A stretch of 64,000 bases of DNA from Clostridiales bacterium UBA7011 (lineage in GTDB: Bacteria; Bacillota; Clostridia; Oscillospirales; Butyricicoccaceae): the NCBI GenBank assembly GCA_002449635.1, contig DJXF01000014.1, positions 1 to 64,000 on the forward strand, read 5' to 3'. The translations under genes and the position numbers were made by a program. Of this stretch, positions 52,429 through 61,002 are shown piece by piece. The notes below the pieces were generated by a model. That model did no database searches and was not told the DNA's origin. It was given only the letters and a program-made list of their open reading frames with translations. How positions within the stretch are numbered: the first letter of the stretch is position 1; every line of letters starts with the position of its first letter.

Positions 52429-54165
52429 TTATGCTGCTACGCCCCAGATGGACAGCCAGCTGGTCGGCTCGCCGGCAGCGGCAAGGCCGAGAGGCGAGAA
52501 CAGGATGTAGATTGCAATAGCAACGATGATGCCGATGACAGCGACGATCTTGCGGTATTTCCACGGGGTCAGGTCGACTGCGCCGACATCCTTGAGCACC
52601 AGAGGCTCCTTGCGCGGTGCAAACTTGTTGCACGCCCACATAACGATCCAGTCGATGAAGAACAGAACTGCGATCGCGTAGAGGTAATGGATCTCTTCGC
52701 TCGGATTGCTCGGATAATGCGGAGCGATCAGCAGGAATGCACCATAGAATACGACGTCGATTACTGTGATCAGCTTCGGTGCCCACTTCGGAATGTTGTG
52801 GAAGATGATTGCGCCGAGGATGGTCCATGCGATAGGCATGGAAACGAAGTTCGCCAGCGAGTTCAGCAGTGTGGTGATGCCGTTGCCGGTGAATGCGACG
52901 AACGGTGCAACGCAGATGGATACGATGCCTGCGATGGTGCCGTAAATCTTACCGACCTTAACGCACTCGACGTCAGAAGCGGACGGCTTGAATACAGAAC
53001 GGTACAGGTCAAGGGTAAACATGGTCGAAGCGGAGTTCAGAACCGAGTTGAAGGAGGACAGGATCGCGCCGAACAGAACAGCGGCGAGGAAGCCCATAAC
53101 CGGCCACGGAACGCACTCGACGATCAGCATCGGATACGCCTGGTCCATCAGGGATACGCCGGAGTTGCCGGCAATGGCCTGCATCTTGTCCTGGATGCTC
53201 GGCATGTAGAAAGCAATAATGCCCGGGATAACGAGGTACAGCGGGCCAAGGCACTTCAGGAAGCCGCAGTAGATGGCACCCTTCTGGCCTTCAGCAAGGT
53301 TTTTCGCAGCCAGAGAACGCTGAACGAACGACTGGTTGCAGCACCACCAGTAAATGTTCGAGAAGAACATGCCGGTGATGATGAGCGGCCACGGAACCTG
53401 CGGCTGAGCGGAATCCCATGCGTTGACTGCATTCAGCTTGTGGAACTCTGCCTCGTTCTGCAGAATAAAGCGAATGCCGCCCATGATGCCGCCGCCACCG
53501 GTCTGAGAACCGAGAACAGCAAGTCCGAGGAACGGGATCATCAGACCGCCGATGATCAGACCGATGCCGTTGATCGTGTCCGATACGGCGACGGCTTTTA
53601 GTCCGCCGAAGATGGCGTAACAGCCGCCGACAACGCCGATGACAACGCAGAGAACAGCAATCGCCGTGAACTTCTGTATACCGAACATGGCGGAAACATC
53701 GAAGATGTTCTCAAATACAACGGCGCCCGAATACAGGATAACAGGCAGGTTCAGGATGGAATACATGATGACGATGACTGCGGAGAACAGTGTCTTCGTG
53801 CTCTTGTCGTAGCAGGTCTCCATCATTGCCGGCATCGTCGTGGTGCCGACCTTCAGGTACTGCGGCAGGAAGAAGAACGCGAGGACAAGCAGCGTGAACA
53901 TCGAGCCGACCTCCCAGGCGATAGCGCCCATGTTGGTCTTCCAGCTCTGACCGTTCAGGCCGACCAGCTGCTCAGCGGAGAGGTTTGTCAGCAGCAGGGA
54001 ACCTGCGATGACGTAACCCGGCAGGGAACGGCTGGCAAGGAAGTAGCCCTCAGCAGTTTCGAGGTTATCTCCTCTGGTTTTCCAGGAGGAGATGACTGCT
54101 ACCATTGCTGTGAAAAACAGAAAAGTGGCAGCAATCCAGATGAGTTGTGTTGTGCTCCAATTCAT
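52429..54165 (-). CDS. Sodium:solute symporter (SSS/SglT family)
   Basis: A 578-residue permease with about 14 membrane segments. Family marks are SRSLPGYVIAGSLLLTNLSA near 45-65, GLKAVAVSDTINGIGLIIGG, and the conserved FGAILSSFNSVLNSASTMF, whose Ser residues form the sodium site region. SglT-type members carry sugars and myo-inositol. The ATG at 54165 was chosen over the in-frame TTG at 54171 on spacing to GGGAG. It is upstream of the LacI-type gene in the inositol-type locus, and a terminator separates the two, so it is probably a separate transcript. Confidence 0.9.
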   Translation of the reverse strand: MNWSTTQLIWIAATFLFFTAMVAVISSWKTRGDNLETAEGYFLASRSLPGYVIAGSLLLTNLSAEQLVGLNGQSWKTNMGAIAWEVGSMFTLLVLAFFFLPQYLKVGTTTMPAMMETCYDKSTKTLFSAVIVIMYSILNLPVILYSGAVVFENIFDVSAMFGIQKFTAIAVLCVVIGVVGGCYAIFGGLKAVAVSDTINGIGLIIGGLMIPFLGLAVLGSQTGGGGIMGGIRFILQNEAEFHKLNAVNAWDSAQPQVPWPLIITGMFFSNIYWWCCNQSFVQRSLAAKNLAEGQKGAIYCGFLKCLGPLYLVIPGIIAFYMPSIQDKMQAIAGNSGVSLMDQAYPMLIVECVPWPVMGFLAAVLFGAILSSFNSVLNSASTMFTLDLYRSVFKPSASDVECVKVGKIYGTIAGIVSICVAPFVAFTGNGITTLLNSLANFVSMPIAWTILGAIIFHNIPKWAPKLITVIDVVFYGAFLLIAPHYPSNPSEEIHYLYAIAVLFFIDWIVMWACNKFAPRKEPLVLKDVGAVDLTPWKYRKIVAVIGIIVAIAIYILFSPLGLAAAGEPTSWLSIWGVAA

Positions 54166-54638
54166 TTGCAAAACTCTCCCTTTTGTTGTTGTATTGCATA
54201 AAATGACACAGAGGAGATCTGCGAGATTTTATGCCCGTCTGAAGTTATAAAGGTACAGGCAGATACAGTAAGCATTTCCGTATGCAGACAAGTGCCGGAA
54301 GGGCGCTTGGGATGTGAAGAGGCAGGTCAGGAAACCGCCCGCACACGCCCCGCAGGCAAAATCAGGAGCCCTGTCTGCATGTAGAAAATCTGAGGGGAAA
54401 ATTGTGCAAAAATCACAGTTGTATGTACCATGTTGCCCATATTTTCCGGTCGAAATTTGTGCGTTATGTATCTGATTAAAAATTTAGCATAAAGTCTGGA
54501 TAAATGCAAGCATTTTTTGAACATTTTTTGAACAGAAAATGAACACAAAAATTGTCGCAGTGGTACAAAGGACTGGTCAAGCAGTTTTTATGGTATAAAG
54601 GACAAATACTACACGTATGGTACTGTGAGGTGGGTAAA
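54166..54638. other. Divergent intergenic region, symporter / deacetylase
   Basis: Contains an inverted repeat (GCATTTCCGTATGC near 54272), AT-rich DNA near 54470-54550, and a near-direct repeat TGGTACAAAGGAC / TGGTATAAAGGAC at about 54561 and 54590 in front of the deacetylase. A GTATAAA, 14-bp gap, CGTATGGT pair (near 54594-54622) weakly resembles sporulation-sigma promoters. No gene is recognised. Confidence 0.4.
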
Positions 54639-55424
54639 ATGCGTTGTTTTTGGGTTATATCAGGAAAGAAACTCGCTGTTGGAGCGGCAATTGTGACGGG
54701 AATTTGCGTGACCGCGCACGCATTTTTCGGCGGATCAAGTGCGATTTCGACATCTGCGGCCAAACGCGATCTTCCGATTTACAGTGTGGAGCGCAAGGAA
54801 AAAGTTTGTGCGCTGACCTTTGATGCCGCCTGGGGAAATGAGGATACCGAACAGCTGATCGAGATTCTCGGGGCAGAGGACATCCGCGCGACCTTCTTTG
54901 TCGTCGGAGAGTGGGTGGAAAAATATCCGGAGTCCGTCAAGCAGCTGTCTGATGCCGGACATGAGGTGATGAATCATTCCTCGACCCATCCGCACATGAC
55001 GCAGCTGTCTCCTGCCGGAATGATCGAAGAGGTGCAGGGGTGCAATGATAAAATAGAAAAGATAACGGGAAACCGTCCGATGCTGTTCCGGCCGCCGTTC
55101 GGAGACTATAATGATACCGTGGTATCCACGCTGCGCGGAGAGCACATGTATTGCATTCAGTGGGATGTAGACAGCCTGGACTGGAAAGACCCTGCGCCGA
55201 GTGAAATTGTTCGACGGGTTGTTCAAAATGCGCGGAACGGGTCTATTATTTTGTTCCACAATGCCGCGAAAAATACACCGGCTGCCCTGCCGGATGTAAT
55301 AGCCGGACTCAAACAGAAGGGCTTTACCTTTGTGCCTGTTTCTGAGCTGATTTACCGCGATCACTACACAATGGACCACACTGGACGGCAGATTCCGGAT
55401 GCAGGAGGAAACGGCTCAACGTGA
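54639..55424 (+). CDS. Polysaccharide deacetylase, PdaB-like
   Basis: A 261-residue protein with an N-terminal membrane anchor (10-28) and a NodB domain from about 50. Motif 1 is LTFDAAWGNEDT, whose first Asp-Ala-x-x-Gly differs from the usual TFDDG and matches the PdaB style. Motif 2 is HSSTHPHM (metal His-x-x-x-His). Motif 3 is RPPFGDYND. A late ILFHNAAKNT supplies the last histidine. PdaB acts in spore cortex formation in Bacillus, so a sporulation role is likely. The ATG at 54639 follows GAGGTGGGTAAA. Confidence 0.86.
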   Translation: MRCFWVISGKKLAVGAAIVTGICVTAHAFFGGSSAISTSAAKRDLPIYSVERKEKVCALTFDAAWGNEDTEQLIEILGAEDIRATFFVVGEWVEKYPESVKQLSDAGHEVMNHSSTHPHMTQLSPAGMIEEVQGCNDKIEKITGNRPMLFRPPFGDYNDTVVSTLRGEHMYCIQWDVDSLDWKDPAPSEIVRRVVQNARNGSIILFHNAAKNTPAALPDVIAGLKQKGFTFVPVSELIYRDHYTMDHTGRQIPDAGGNGST

Positions 55425-55496
55425 AAAAACAGCTGCGGTCCGCTGCCGGTACCGGGATTAAGCGTCCGACGGGAAATGACCGGCCCATAGAAAAAA

Positions 55497-55545
55497 GCCG
55501 CTTGTTCAAACACGGAATGTTTGGAAGAAAGCGGCATGATTTTTT
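55497..55545. terminator. Bidirectional terminator, deacetylase / marR
   Basis: GCCGCTT / AAGCGGC outer stem with an inner TTCAAACA / TGTTTGGAA pair. T-runs lie on both strands (TTTTTT after the right arm; TTTTTT after the left arm on minus). Confidence 0.75.
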
Positions 55546-55581
55546 GTTGACGGCATATCATCCGGAAATGCGTAACCGCGC

Positions 55582-56028
55582 TCATTCGGAGAGGGAGGTC
55601 AGATTGGCCGTGATTTTATCCAGAAGCGTATGGAGCTGCTGGCTCTCTTTTGCGGTCAGACCGGCATGCAGCTCGTTGTGCAGCCGGAGAAAGGCCTCTG
55701 CAATCGAGGTCTGCAGCTGATGCCCGAGCGGTGTGAGGCGGAGCAGATGACTGCGGGTGTCCGTGCGGTCGGGAAACCGCTGAATCAGGTTTTTCGCAAC
55801 CATGCCTTTCATCAGACTGGTCACTGAAGGATTGCTGATACCCAGATAGGTTTCGATCTTTTTCTGATTGATGCTGCTGTCCGTATTGCTTGCAAGATAC
55901 TGCAGTACCAGTGCCTGCTGAATCGTGATGCCGTGCTGCCTGAGCAATTGGTTGGCACGCAGGAACAGCAGGTGGTCCGCCGTGTGCAGTTTCATAAGAG
56001 ATAAATGCTCGGTTTGGCAGATAGACAT
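55582..56028 (-). CDS. MarR family transcriptional regulator
   Basis: A 148-residue winged-helix regulator. The DNA-binding core is INQKKIETYLGISNPSVTSL, then GMVAKNLIQRFPDRTDTRSH (wing). The ATG at 56028 follows AAGGAG with a slightly long spacer. It is divergent from the isochorismatase gene, and a palindrome overlaps its promoter, so it probably controls both itself and that gene. Confidence 0.9.
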   Translation of the reverse strand: MSICQTEHLSLMKLHTADHLLFLRANQLLRQHGITIQQALVLQYLASNTDSSINQKKIETYLGISNPSVTSLMKGMVAKNLIQRFPDRTDTRSHLLRLTPLGHQLQTSIAEAFLRLHNELHAGLTAKESQQLHTLLDKITANLTSLSE

Positions 56029-56074
56029 GAAGCACCGCTCCTTAGATGATACGTTCGAATTCGTAACCGGCTTC

Positions 56075-56103
56075 AGTATACTCGAAAAGGTTACATTTGT
56101 CAA
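56075..56103 (-). promoter_or_regulatory. Promoter of the marR-type gene
   Basis: Minus strand: TTGACA (56103-56098), 17-bp spacer, TATACT (56080-56075). Near-consensus. Confidence 0.78.
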
Positions 56104-56113
56104 ACTTTTTGAC
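56099..56113. promoter_or_regulatory. Candidate MarR operator
   Basis: GTCAAACTTTTTGAC, a perfect palindrome with a 3-bp centre that overlaps the -35 of the marR promoter and lies 28 bp upstream of the isochorismatase -35. Its location fits repression of both genes. Confidence 0.5.
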
Positions 56114-56140
56114 GAAAGTTGACGTTTTTGTGAACGGTGC

Positions 56141-56169
56141 TTGTCCTTTGAACGACAGTACGGTATAAT
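56141..56169 (+). promoter_or_regulatory. Promoter of the isochorismatase-like gene
   Basis: TTGTCC (56141-56146), 17-bp spacer, TATAAT (56164-56169). Confidence 0.7.
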
Positions 56170-56203
56170 AGGATCAATATTTTACCGCAAAGGAGTCAGG
56201 AAT

Positions 56204-56746
56204 ATGAAACTGAAGAGAGAAGATACCGCAATACTCATTGTCGATTACCAGGAAAAGCTGATGCCGGCAATGCATAATAAGGATGCGTTTATTCCGCGGA
56301 CCTGCATGCTGCTGCAGGGACTGAAGGCGCTCGATATTCCGATGATTGTTTCCGAGCAGTATCCGAAGGGACTCGGCTCGACTGTTCCTGAAATCAAGGA
56401 AGTGCTCGGCGTTGCACCGGTTCTTCCGAAGACAACGTTCAGCTGCCTTGACGACGAAGCAATTCGCGCGGCAATTGAGGCGACGGGCTGCGGCACAATC
56501 CTGATCTGCGGCGCGGAGGCACATATTTGTGTGCTGCAGTCGGCAATGGATCTGATTGCCATGGGCAAAAAAGCGGTACTGGTTGAGGATTGCCTCGGCT
56601 CGCGCAAGGCGCACGATATGGAGATCAGCCTGCGTCGGGCAGAGCAGGAGGGGGTTCTGCTGACTACGGCAGAGGCTGTTCTGTTTGAGCTTCTGGGCAA
56701 AGGCTCCGGCGCGACATTCAAGACGATTTCCAAGCTGGTGAAATGA
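56204..56746 (+). CDS. Isochorismatase-like cysteine hydrolase
   Basis: A 180-residue enzyme of the isochorismatase/nicotinamidase superfamily. The Asp of LIVDYQEKLMPAM, the Lys of LPKTTFSCLDD, and the Cys of GAEAHICVLQSAMDL form the catalytic triad. The substrate is not evident; relatives include YcaC-like hydrolases. The ATG at 56204 follows AAAGGAGTCAGGAAT. Divergent from marR, suggesting induction by a small aromatic or amide compound (inference). Confidence 0.88.
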   Translation: MKLKREDTAILIVDYQEKLMPAMHNKDAFIPRTCMLLQGLKALDIPMIVSEQYPKGLGSTVPEIKEVLGVAPVLPKTTFSCLDDEAIRAAIEATGCGTILICGAEAHICVLQSAMDLIAMGKKAVLVEDCLGSRKAHDMEISLRRAEQEGVLLTTAEAVLFELLGKGSGATFKTISKLVK

Positions 56747-56877
56747 TCGGACATTGTGCACAAATTTAATGGAACACATCGACCTGTCCTTCGGCAACTT
56801 TTTTTCGATTTTTTCTGATTTGTAACATGATAACAGCAAAACACCTCAAAATCACCTGAAATCTGTCATTAAAGACA

Positions 56878-56906
56878 TATACAAGTTGCAAAAATGGTGC
56901 TATAAT
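56878..56906 (+). promoter_or_regulatory. Promoter of the mini-Xre gene
   Basis: TATACA (56878-56883), 17-bp spacer ending in TGC, TATAAT (56901-56906). Extended, perfect -10. Confidence 0.65.
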
Positions 56907-56972
56907 TTCACCTGCAATTAACAACGATCTACAAGTGTTTGCAGCTTTATATTTCTTTTTGAGGTGAATGTT

Positions 56973-57176
56973 ATGCGTGACTGGTTAGTCGAACTGAGAA
57001 AGAGCAAGGGTCTGACGCAGGAAGTTACTGCACAGAAGGCTCACATTGCCCGCAGCTATTATACCCGCATTGAGCTGGGTGATTATCGCCTGCCTGTTGG
57101 AACGGCGATGCGTATTGCTGAAGCGCTGGATTTTGACTGGGTTCGCTTTTACGAAACACCGGCTGATTCCAAGTAA
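56973..57176 (+). CDS. Minimal Xre-type helix-turn-helix protein
   Basis: A 67-residue protein that is almost only an HTH_3 domain: LVELRKSKGLTQEVTAQKAH, then ARSYYTRIELGDYRLPVGTA and IAEALDFDW. The ATG at 56973 follows GAGGTGAATGTT; GTG at 56964 is an in-frame alternative. No partner toxin or phage gene is adjacent. It is probably a small DNA-binding regulator with its own promoter and terminator. Confidence 0.85.
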   Translation: MRDWLVELRKSKGLTQEVTAQKAHIARSYYTRIELGDYRLPVGTAMRIAEALDFDWVRFYETPADSK

Positions 57177-57202
57177 ATCATAAAACAGCCGATTGGTTCA
57201 TC

Positions 57203-57236
57203 GAGCCGGAGCAACATCGTGTTGCTCCGGCTTTTT
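57203..57236 (+). terminator. Intrinsic terminator of the mini-Xre gene
   Basis: GCCGGAGCAAC / GTTGCTCCGGC stem, 6-nt loop, five T residues. Confidence 0.9.
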
Positions 57237-57249
57237 GCGTGCAGGCACG

Positions 57250-57281
57250 AAAAAACCCCGGTCTTCTCATAAAGATCGGGG
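57250..57281 (-). terminator. Intrinsic terminator of the Crp-type gene
   Basis: Minus strand: CCCCGATCTT / AAGACCGGGG with one mismatch, 5-6 nt loop, TTTTTT. Confidence 0.85.
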
Positions 57282-57288
57282 CGGCGTG

Positions 57289-57987
57289 TTACTTGCCGAT
57301 ATTCTCTGCCGATGCCTGAGACCGCGTCGCTGCGTAATGCTGCAGCCCGCTGCGGTTCAGAATGTGGACGGTTTTTTCCTGATGCGTGACAAGCTGCTGC
57401 CGCTCCAGCTCAGCCAGTGCGCGGTACAGTGTGGCGCGGCTGATGTCCAGCCGGCGGGCCAGACCTGCAAAGCCGTCAGGAAGACGAAGATGGTTCTGCC
57501 TGGGGTTGCCCAGCAGATAAAGCGCCAGTGCGACGCTCGGTGTCGCGGCAGTGAAATGGTTCAGCCGGTGCGTGAGATGCTGTACACGGTTTGAGAGGAT
57601 TTCCATATAGTTGCGCGCTGCCGCCGCATCCTTTTCAAAAACAGGCAGCAGAACGGACTTGTCTAAAAAGGTGATGATGGAATTGGAACGCGCGCGCAGC
57701 AGGAGAGGGAGAACCGGCTTAATGTGCGAAAACAGGGATTCCAGTTCAAAAAAATCCCCGCTCTGCAGCGTCAGAAACAGGACACCGCTTGGGCTGTATA
57801 CGTCCAGACAGCCGTCAATCAGAAAGCCGAGCGATGGCGTATGACGCGGATAAGAAGTGACAGTTTGTCCCTTGAGAACGCGAACGGGGGATAATGACTG
57901 TATGAGGGGGCGGTAATTCGCTGTATTGCAGCCGGAAAATAAAACGGAGTTCAGCAGCCGTTTTTCCTGTCTTGCATTGAGCGCCAT
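57289..57987 (-). CDS. Crp/Fnr family transcriptional regulator
   Basis: A 232-residue regulator with an N-terminal cyclic-nucleotide-binding fold (about 15-140) and a C-terminal HTH_Crp (about 150-225): LPDGFAGLARRLDISRATLY with RALAELERQQLV. There is no clear cyclic-AMP-binding RxS pocket and no FNR-type cysteine cluster (one Cys only, near residue 21), so the effector is unknown. The ATG at 57987 was preferred over the in-frame GTG at 58008. Monocistronic, with a terminator. Confidence 0.85.
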   Translation of the reverse strand: MALNARQEKRLLNSVLFSGCNTANYRPLIQSLSPVRVLKGQTVTSYPRHTPSLGFLIDGCLDVYSPSGVLFLTLQSGDFFELESLFSHIKPVLPLLLRARSNSIITFLDKSVLLPVFEKDAAAARNYMEILSNRVQHLTHRLNHFTAATPSVALALYLLGNPRQNHLRLPDGFAGLARRLDISRATLYRALAELERQQLVTHQEKTVHILNRSGLQHYAATRSQASAENIGK

Positions 57988-58242
57988 TCTGGTAAAGCCC
58001 CCTTTCACAGACTTTCTCTTACCTATTAAATTATAGCTCTCTTTCCCACCATCGTCAACCAGATTTTTACATTTTTAGAGCGGAAATGACAAAAAATTCA
58101 CAGAGTCGGCAAGGACATGGATGACCCGAAACGGATATGCCCGAATATGGGAATTTTGCGTGCAGTCCGGCGGCGATTGCGTCCGATTTGTGTCGAAAGA
58201 TGCGTCACACGCATATCTATGATCATATAAGGAGGCGATCAC

Positions 58243-58524
58243 ATGGACAATACCACTCCGACAATCCGCTCGGATACTGTAGCGAGGACGGTTGTGCTTG
58301 TTCTGGCACTGTTCAACCAGATTCTCGCAATCGCGGGACATGAGACGATTTCGTTTGCAGACAACGATGTGTATCAGCTGGTTTCACTGGGCTGGACGGT
58401 TGCCGCTTCGCTGGCGGCGTGGTGGAAAAACAACAGCTTCACCTGTCTGGCATGTGAGGCGGACGCGTGGCGCAGAGACCAGCTGCGGCAGGCAAAAGAG
58501 GCGAAAAACAAACAGGATCAGTGA
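58243..58524 (+). CDS. SPP1-type phage holin, isolated
   Basis: A 93-residue protein with the SPP1 holin family pattern: TVVLVLALFNQILAIAGHE, then SLGWTVAASLAAWWKNNSFT. It has two membrane segments and a charged, Lys-rich tail. AAGGAGGCGATCAC precedes the ATG. No endolysin, terminase or other phage gene is nearby, so it is either a remnant or a captured small membrane protein. A GC-rich terminator and a structured element follow. Confidence 0.82.
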   Translation: MDNTTPTIRSDTVARTVVLVLALFNQILAIAGHETISFADNDVYQLVSLGWTVAASLAAWWKNNSFTCLACEADAWRRDQLRQAKEAKNKQDQ

Positions 58525-58554
58525 GTACGATTGCAAAACCGCCTCGGGAAGGAC

Positions 58555-58619
58555 GCGGAATATTTCAGGATACAGCTGCATTTCCCATCCTTGTGCAGTG
58601 GAACGGGACAATATTCCGC
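58555..58619. other. Structured inverted-repeat element between holin and pyrH
   Basis: Perfect 10-bp arms GCGGAATATT (58555-58564) and AATATTCCGC (58610-58619) enclose 45 bp with a nested CTGCA (58576) / TGCAG (58594) pair. The transcript would form an arm-and-hairpin RNA. No T-run follows directly. It matches no RNA family I know; it could be a small RNA, a repeat relic or a processing site. Confidence 0.45.
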
Positions 58620-58656
58620 CGCCGGAAAGAAGCGGGAGGGAACCGAATGGACGAAC

Positions 58657-58693
58657 GGCTGCTGCGGAGCGCTTCTGCGGCGGCCGCTTTTGT
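58657..58693 (+). terminator. Probable terminator upstream of pyrH
   Basis: GGCTGCTGC / GCGGCGGCC stem with wobble pairs, 11-nt loop, then GCTTTTGTTT. Confidence 0.5.
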
Positions 58694-58741
58694 TTCCGTG
58701 TGACAGGCAGAGAGGAAATGGAGGATTTTGCCGGAAATCGT

Positions 58742-58770
58742 TTGCAATCTGCCCTGCAATCATGTATGAT
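58742..58770 (+). promoter_or_regulatory. Promoter of the pyrH-rseP operon
   Basis: TTGCAA (58742-58747), 17-bp spacer, TATGAT (58765-58770). Confidence 0.68.
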
Positions 58771-58835
58771 ATAGATTGATATAGAGTGTAGCTCTGAGGA
58801 TCGAGAAAACCAATCGCACATGGAGGAAATGTTGT

Positions 58836-59552
58836 ATGGATACACCGAAGTATAAACGTGTATTGATTAAAATCAGCGGTGAGGCTCTGGCCGGCGAAAA
58901 GAAGTTCGGACTGAATTTTGATGTCATCGGACCGGTCTGCGACGTCATTCAGCGCTGTGTAGAGATCGGGACAGAGGTCGGCATTGTTGTCGGCGGCGGC
59001 AATTTCTGGCGCGGCGTAAAGGACGGCGGCGGAAAGATGGAGCGTTCCCGTGCAGATCACATGGGCATGCTTGCGACGACCATTAACGCACTTGCGCTGG
59101 CTGACGCGCTGGAGCAGCGCGGTGTCAATGTTCGCGTACAGACCGCGATTGAAATGCGTCAGATTGCAGAACCGTACATCCGCAGCAAGGCGACACGTCA
59201 TCTGGAAAAGGGCAGAGTTGTCATTTTCGGCTGCGGAACGGGCAATCCGTATTTCTCGACGGATACGGCAGCGGCTCTGCGCGCGGCGGAAATCGGTGCG
59301 GACATCATCCTCCTTGCAAAAAATATCGACGGTGTCTATGATTCCGACCCGGCAAAGAATCCAGAAGCGAAAAAATATGACGAGCTGTCCTATATGGACG
59401 TACTGAAAAAGCGCCTCGGCGTTATGGATACCACCGCAACGAGCCTGTCGATGGACAACAGCATTCCGGTGCTGGTCTTTGCGCTGAAGGATCCGGAAAA
59501 CATTTATCGCGCTGTACTCGGCGAGGATATTGGCACACTGGTAAAAATGTAA
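58836..59552 (+). CDS. pyrH: UMP kinase
   Basis: Phosphorylates UMP to UDP, 238 residues, amino acid kinase fold. [20 protein letters not shown] opens the ATP site; [14 protein letters not shown] and [19 protein letters not shown] follow, and the nucleotide-binding loop is [14 protein letters not shown]. The ATG follows GGAGGAAATGTTGT. It heads the conserved envelope/translation cluster; rpsB and tsf, usual upstream neighbours, are absent. Confidence 0.97.
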   Translation: MDTPKYKRVLIKISGEALAGEKKFGLNFDVIGPVCDVIQRCVEIGTEVGIVVGGGNFWRGVKDGGGKMERSRADHMGMLATTINALALADALEQRGVNVRVQTAIEMRQIAEPYIRSKATRHLEKGRVVIFGCGTGNPYFSTDTAAALRAAEIGADIILLAKNIDGVYDSDPAKNPEAKKYDELSYMDVLKKRLGVMDTTATSLSMDNSIPVLVFALKDPENIYRAVLGEDIGTLVKM

Positions 59553-59585
59553 CAATCTTCTGAAAGAGAGAGGAGTTCTGACAAC

Positions 59586-60140
59586 ATGAAACCCGATTTG
59601 AAACCTTATGAGACAAAAATGAAAAAGACGCTGGATGTGCTCGACGCCACGCTGGCGGGCATCCGCGCGGGCAGGGCGAATGCAAACGTCCTGAACAAAA
59701 TCACGGTCGACTACTATGGAACGGCAAGCCCGATTCCGCAGGTGGCTTCGGTCGCCTCGCCGGATCCGCGCACGCTGACCATTCAGCCGTGGGACGCATC
59801 TCTGCTCAAGGCGATCAACAAGGCAATTCAGACGTCGGATCTGGGCATCAATCCGCAGAATGACGGCAAGATCATTCGCCTGACCTTCCCGCCGCTGACA
59901 GAGGAGCGGCGCAAGGAGCTCATCAAGCAGGTGTCCAAGGAGGGAGAAGGCTCTAAGGTTGCCATTCGCAACATCCGCCGCGATGCGCTTGACAAGTGGA
60001 AGGCTGCAAAGAAGAAGTCTGAAATCACTGAGGATGAGCTGAAGGATGCCGAGAAGGACATGCAGAAGCTGACGGACAAATATATCAAGCAAATCGACAG
60101 CACAACGGCAGAGAAATCGGACGAACTGAAGTCCGTCTGA
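59586..60140 (+). CDS. frr: Ribosome recycling factor
   Basis: Splits post-termination ribosomes with EF-G. The 184 residues form the two-domain L shape: KTLDVLDATLAGIRAGRANA at the start, then NKITVDYYGTASPIPQVASV, and RKELIKQVSKEGEGSKVAIRN for the helical arm. The ribosome binding site is AGAGAGGAG before the ATG at 59586. 33 bp after pyrH. Confidence 0.97.
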   Translation: MKPDLKPYETKMKKTLDVLDATLAGIRAGRANANVLNKITVDYYGTASPIPQVASVASPDPRTLTIQPWDASLLKAINKAIQTSDLGINPQNDGKIIRLTFPPLTEERRKELIKQVSKEGEGSKVAIRNIRRDALDKWKAAKKKSEITEDELKDAEKDMQKLTDKYIKQIDSTTAEKSDELKSV

Positions 60141-60236
60141 TTCGAACGCCGGCGACACGGGATATATGGGCGGCTGAACAAGTCGCCCATGTCGTGTATT
60201 CAGGGTTTCGCGCCGGTGAATAAAAGGGAAAGGTCG

Positions 60237-60998
60237 GTGCATAGTACCGTGGCGTTGTTCAATATACTGAAAAAAGACAGCACAGCCCCGCAGAGCCGTC
60301 CGGTTCCGCAGCACATTGCCGTCATCATGGACGGCAACGGCAGGTGGGCGAAAAAACGCGCGCTGCCGCGCACGGCTGGACATAAGGTCGGTGCGGAGAC
60401 CTTCCGCACGATTGCTACCTATTGTAAGGATATCGGCGTCAAATATTTCACTGTCTATGCGTTTTCTACAGAAAACTGGAAGCGTCCGGCAGAGGAGGTC
60501 GAAACGCTGATGAACCTGTTTCGGCGTTACCTGCGGGAAGCGATCGAAACGATGGCGGAAAACAACATTGCCGTGCGCGTGCTGGGCGATCTGACGGCTT
60601 TGCCGGAGGACATCCGTTCGCTCATCGATGAATGTGAGCAGACGGGAAAACAGCTGGACAATCCGGCAATTGCAAGCCTGTGCATCAATTATGGCGGGCG
60701 TGATGAGATTAAGAATGCGATGCGTGCACTTGCGCGGCAGGTACAGGCGGGCGAGCTGCAGCCGGACGACATTACAGAGGAAATGATCTCCTCGCAGCTG
60801 TATACGGCGGATATGCCGGATCCCGATCTCATCATTCGCCCGAGCGGTGAGATTCGTACATCCAATTTCCTTCTGTGGCAGAGTGCCTATGCGGAATACT
60901 ATTTCACCGATGTTCTGTGGCCGGATTTCAAGCCGGAGCACATGGATCAGGCGATTGAAAGCTTTAACGGAAGACAAAGACGATTCGGAGGGGTATAA
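60237..60998 (+). CDS. uppS: Undecaprenyl diphosphate synthase (UppS)
   Basis: Makes the C55 carrier lipid of wall synthesis, 253 residues. HIAVIMDGNGRWAKKRALPR carries the catalytic Asp and phosphate-binding loop; GHKVGAETFRTI and FTVYAFSTENWKRP follow, and the C-terminus has DPDLIIRPSGEIRTSNFLLW. The GTG at 60237 was chosen because AAGGGAAAGG precedes it; the longer open frame starts earlier but without support. It is followed closely by cdsA. Confidence 0.95.
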   Translation: MHSTVALFNILKKDSTAPQSRPVPQHIAVIMDGNGRWAKKRALPRTAGHKVGAETFRTIATYCKDIGVKYFTVYAFSTENWKRPAEEVETLMNLFRRYLREAIETMAENNIAVRVLGDLTALPEDIRSLIDECEQTGKQLDNPAIASLCINYGGRDEIKNAMRALARQVQAGELQPDDITEEMISSQLYTADMPDPDLIIRPSGEIRTSNFLLWQSAYAEYYFTDVLWPDFKPEHMDQAIESFNGRQRRFGGV

Positions 60999-61002
60999 AG
61001 AA

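Noticed and set aside
56051..56066. tRNA T-loop-like GTTCGAATTC
   Set aside because: No acceptor stem or cloverleaf can be drawn around it; it is the 5' untranslated part of the marR-type gene.
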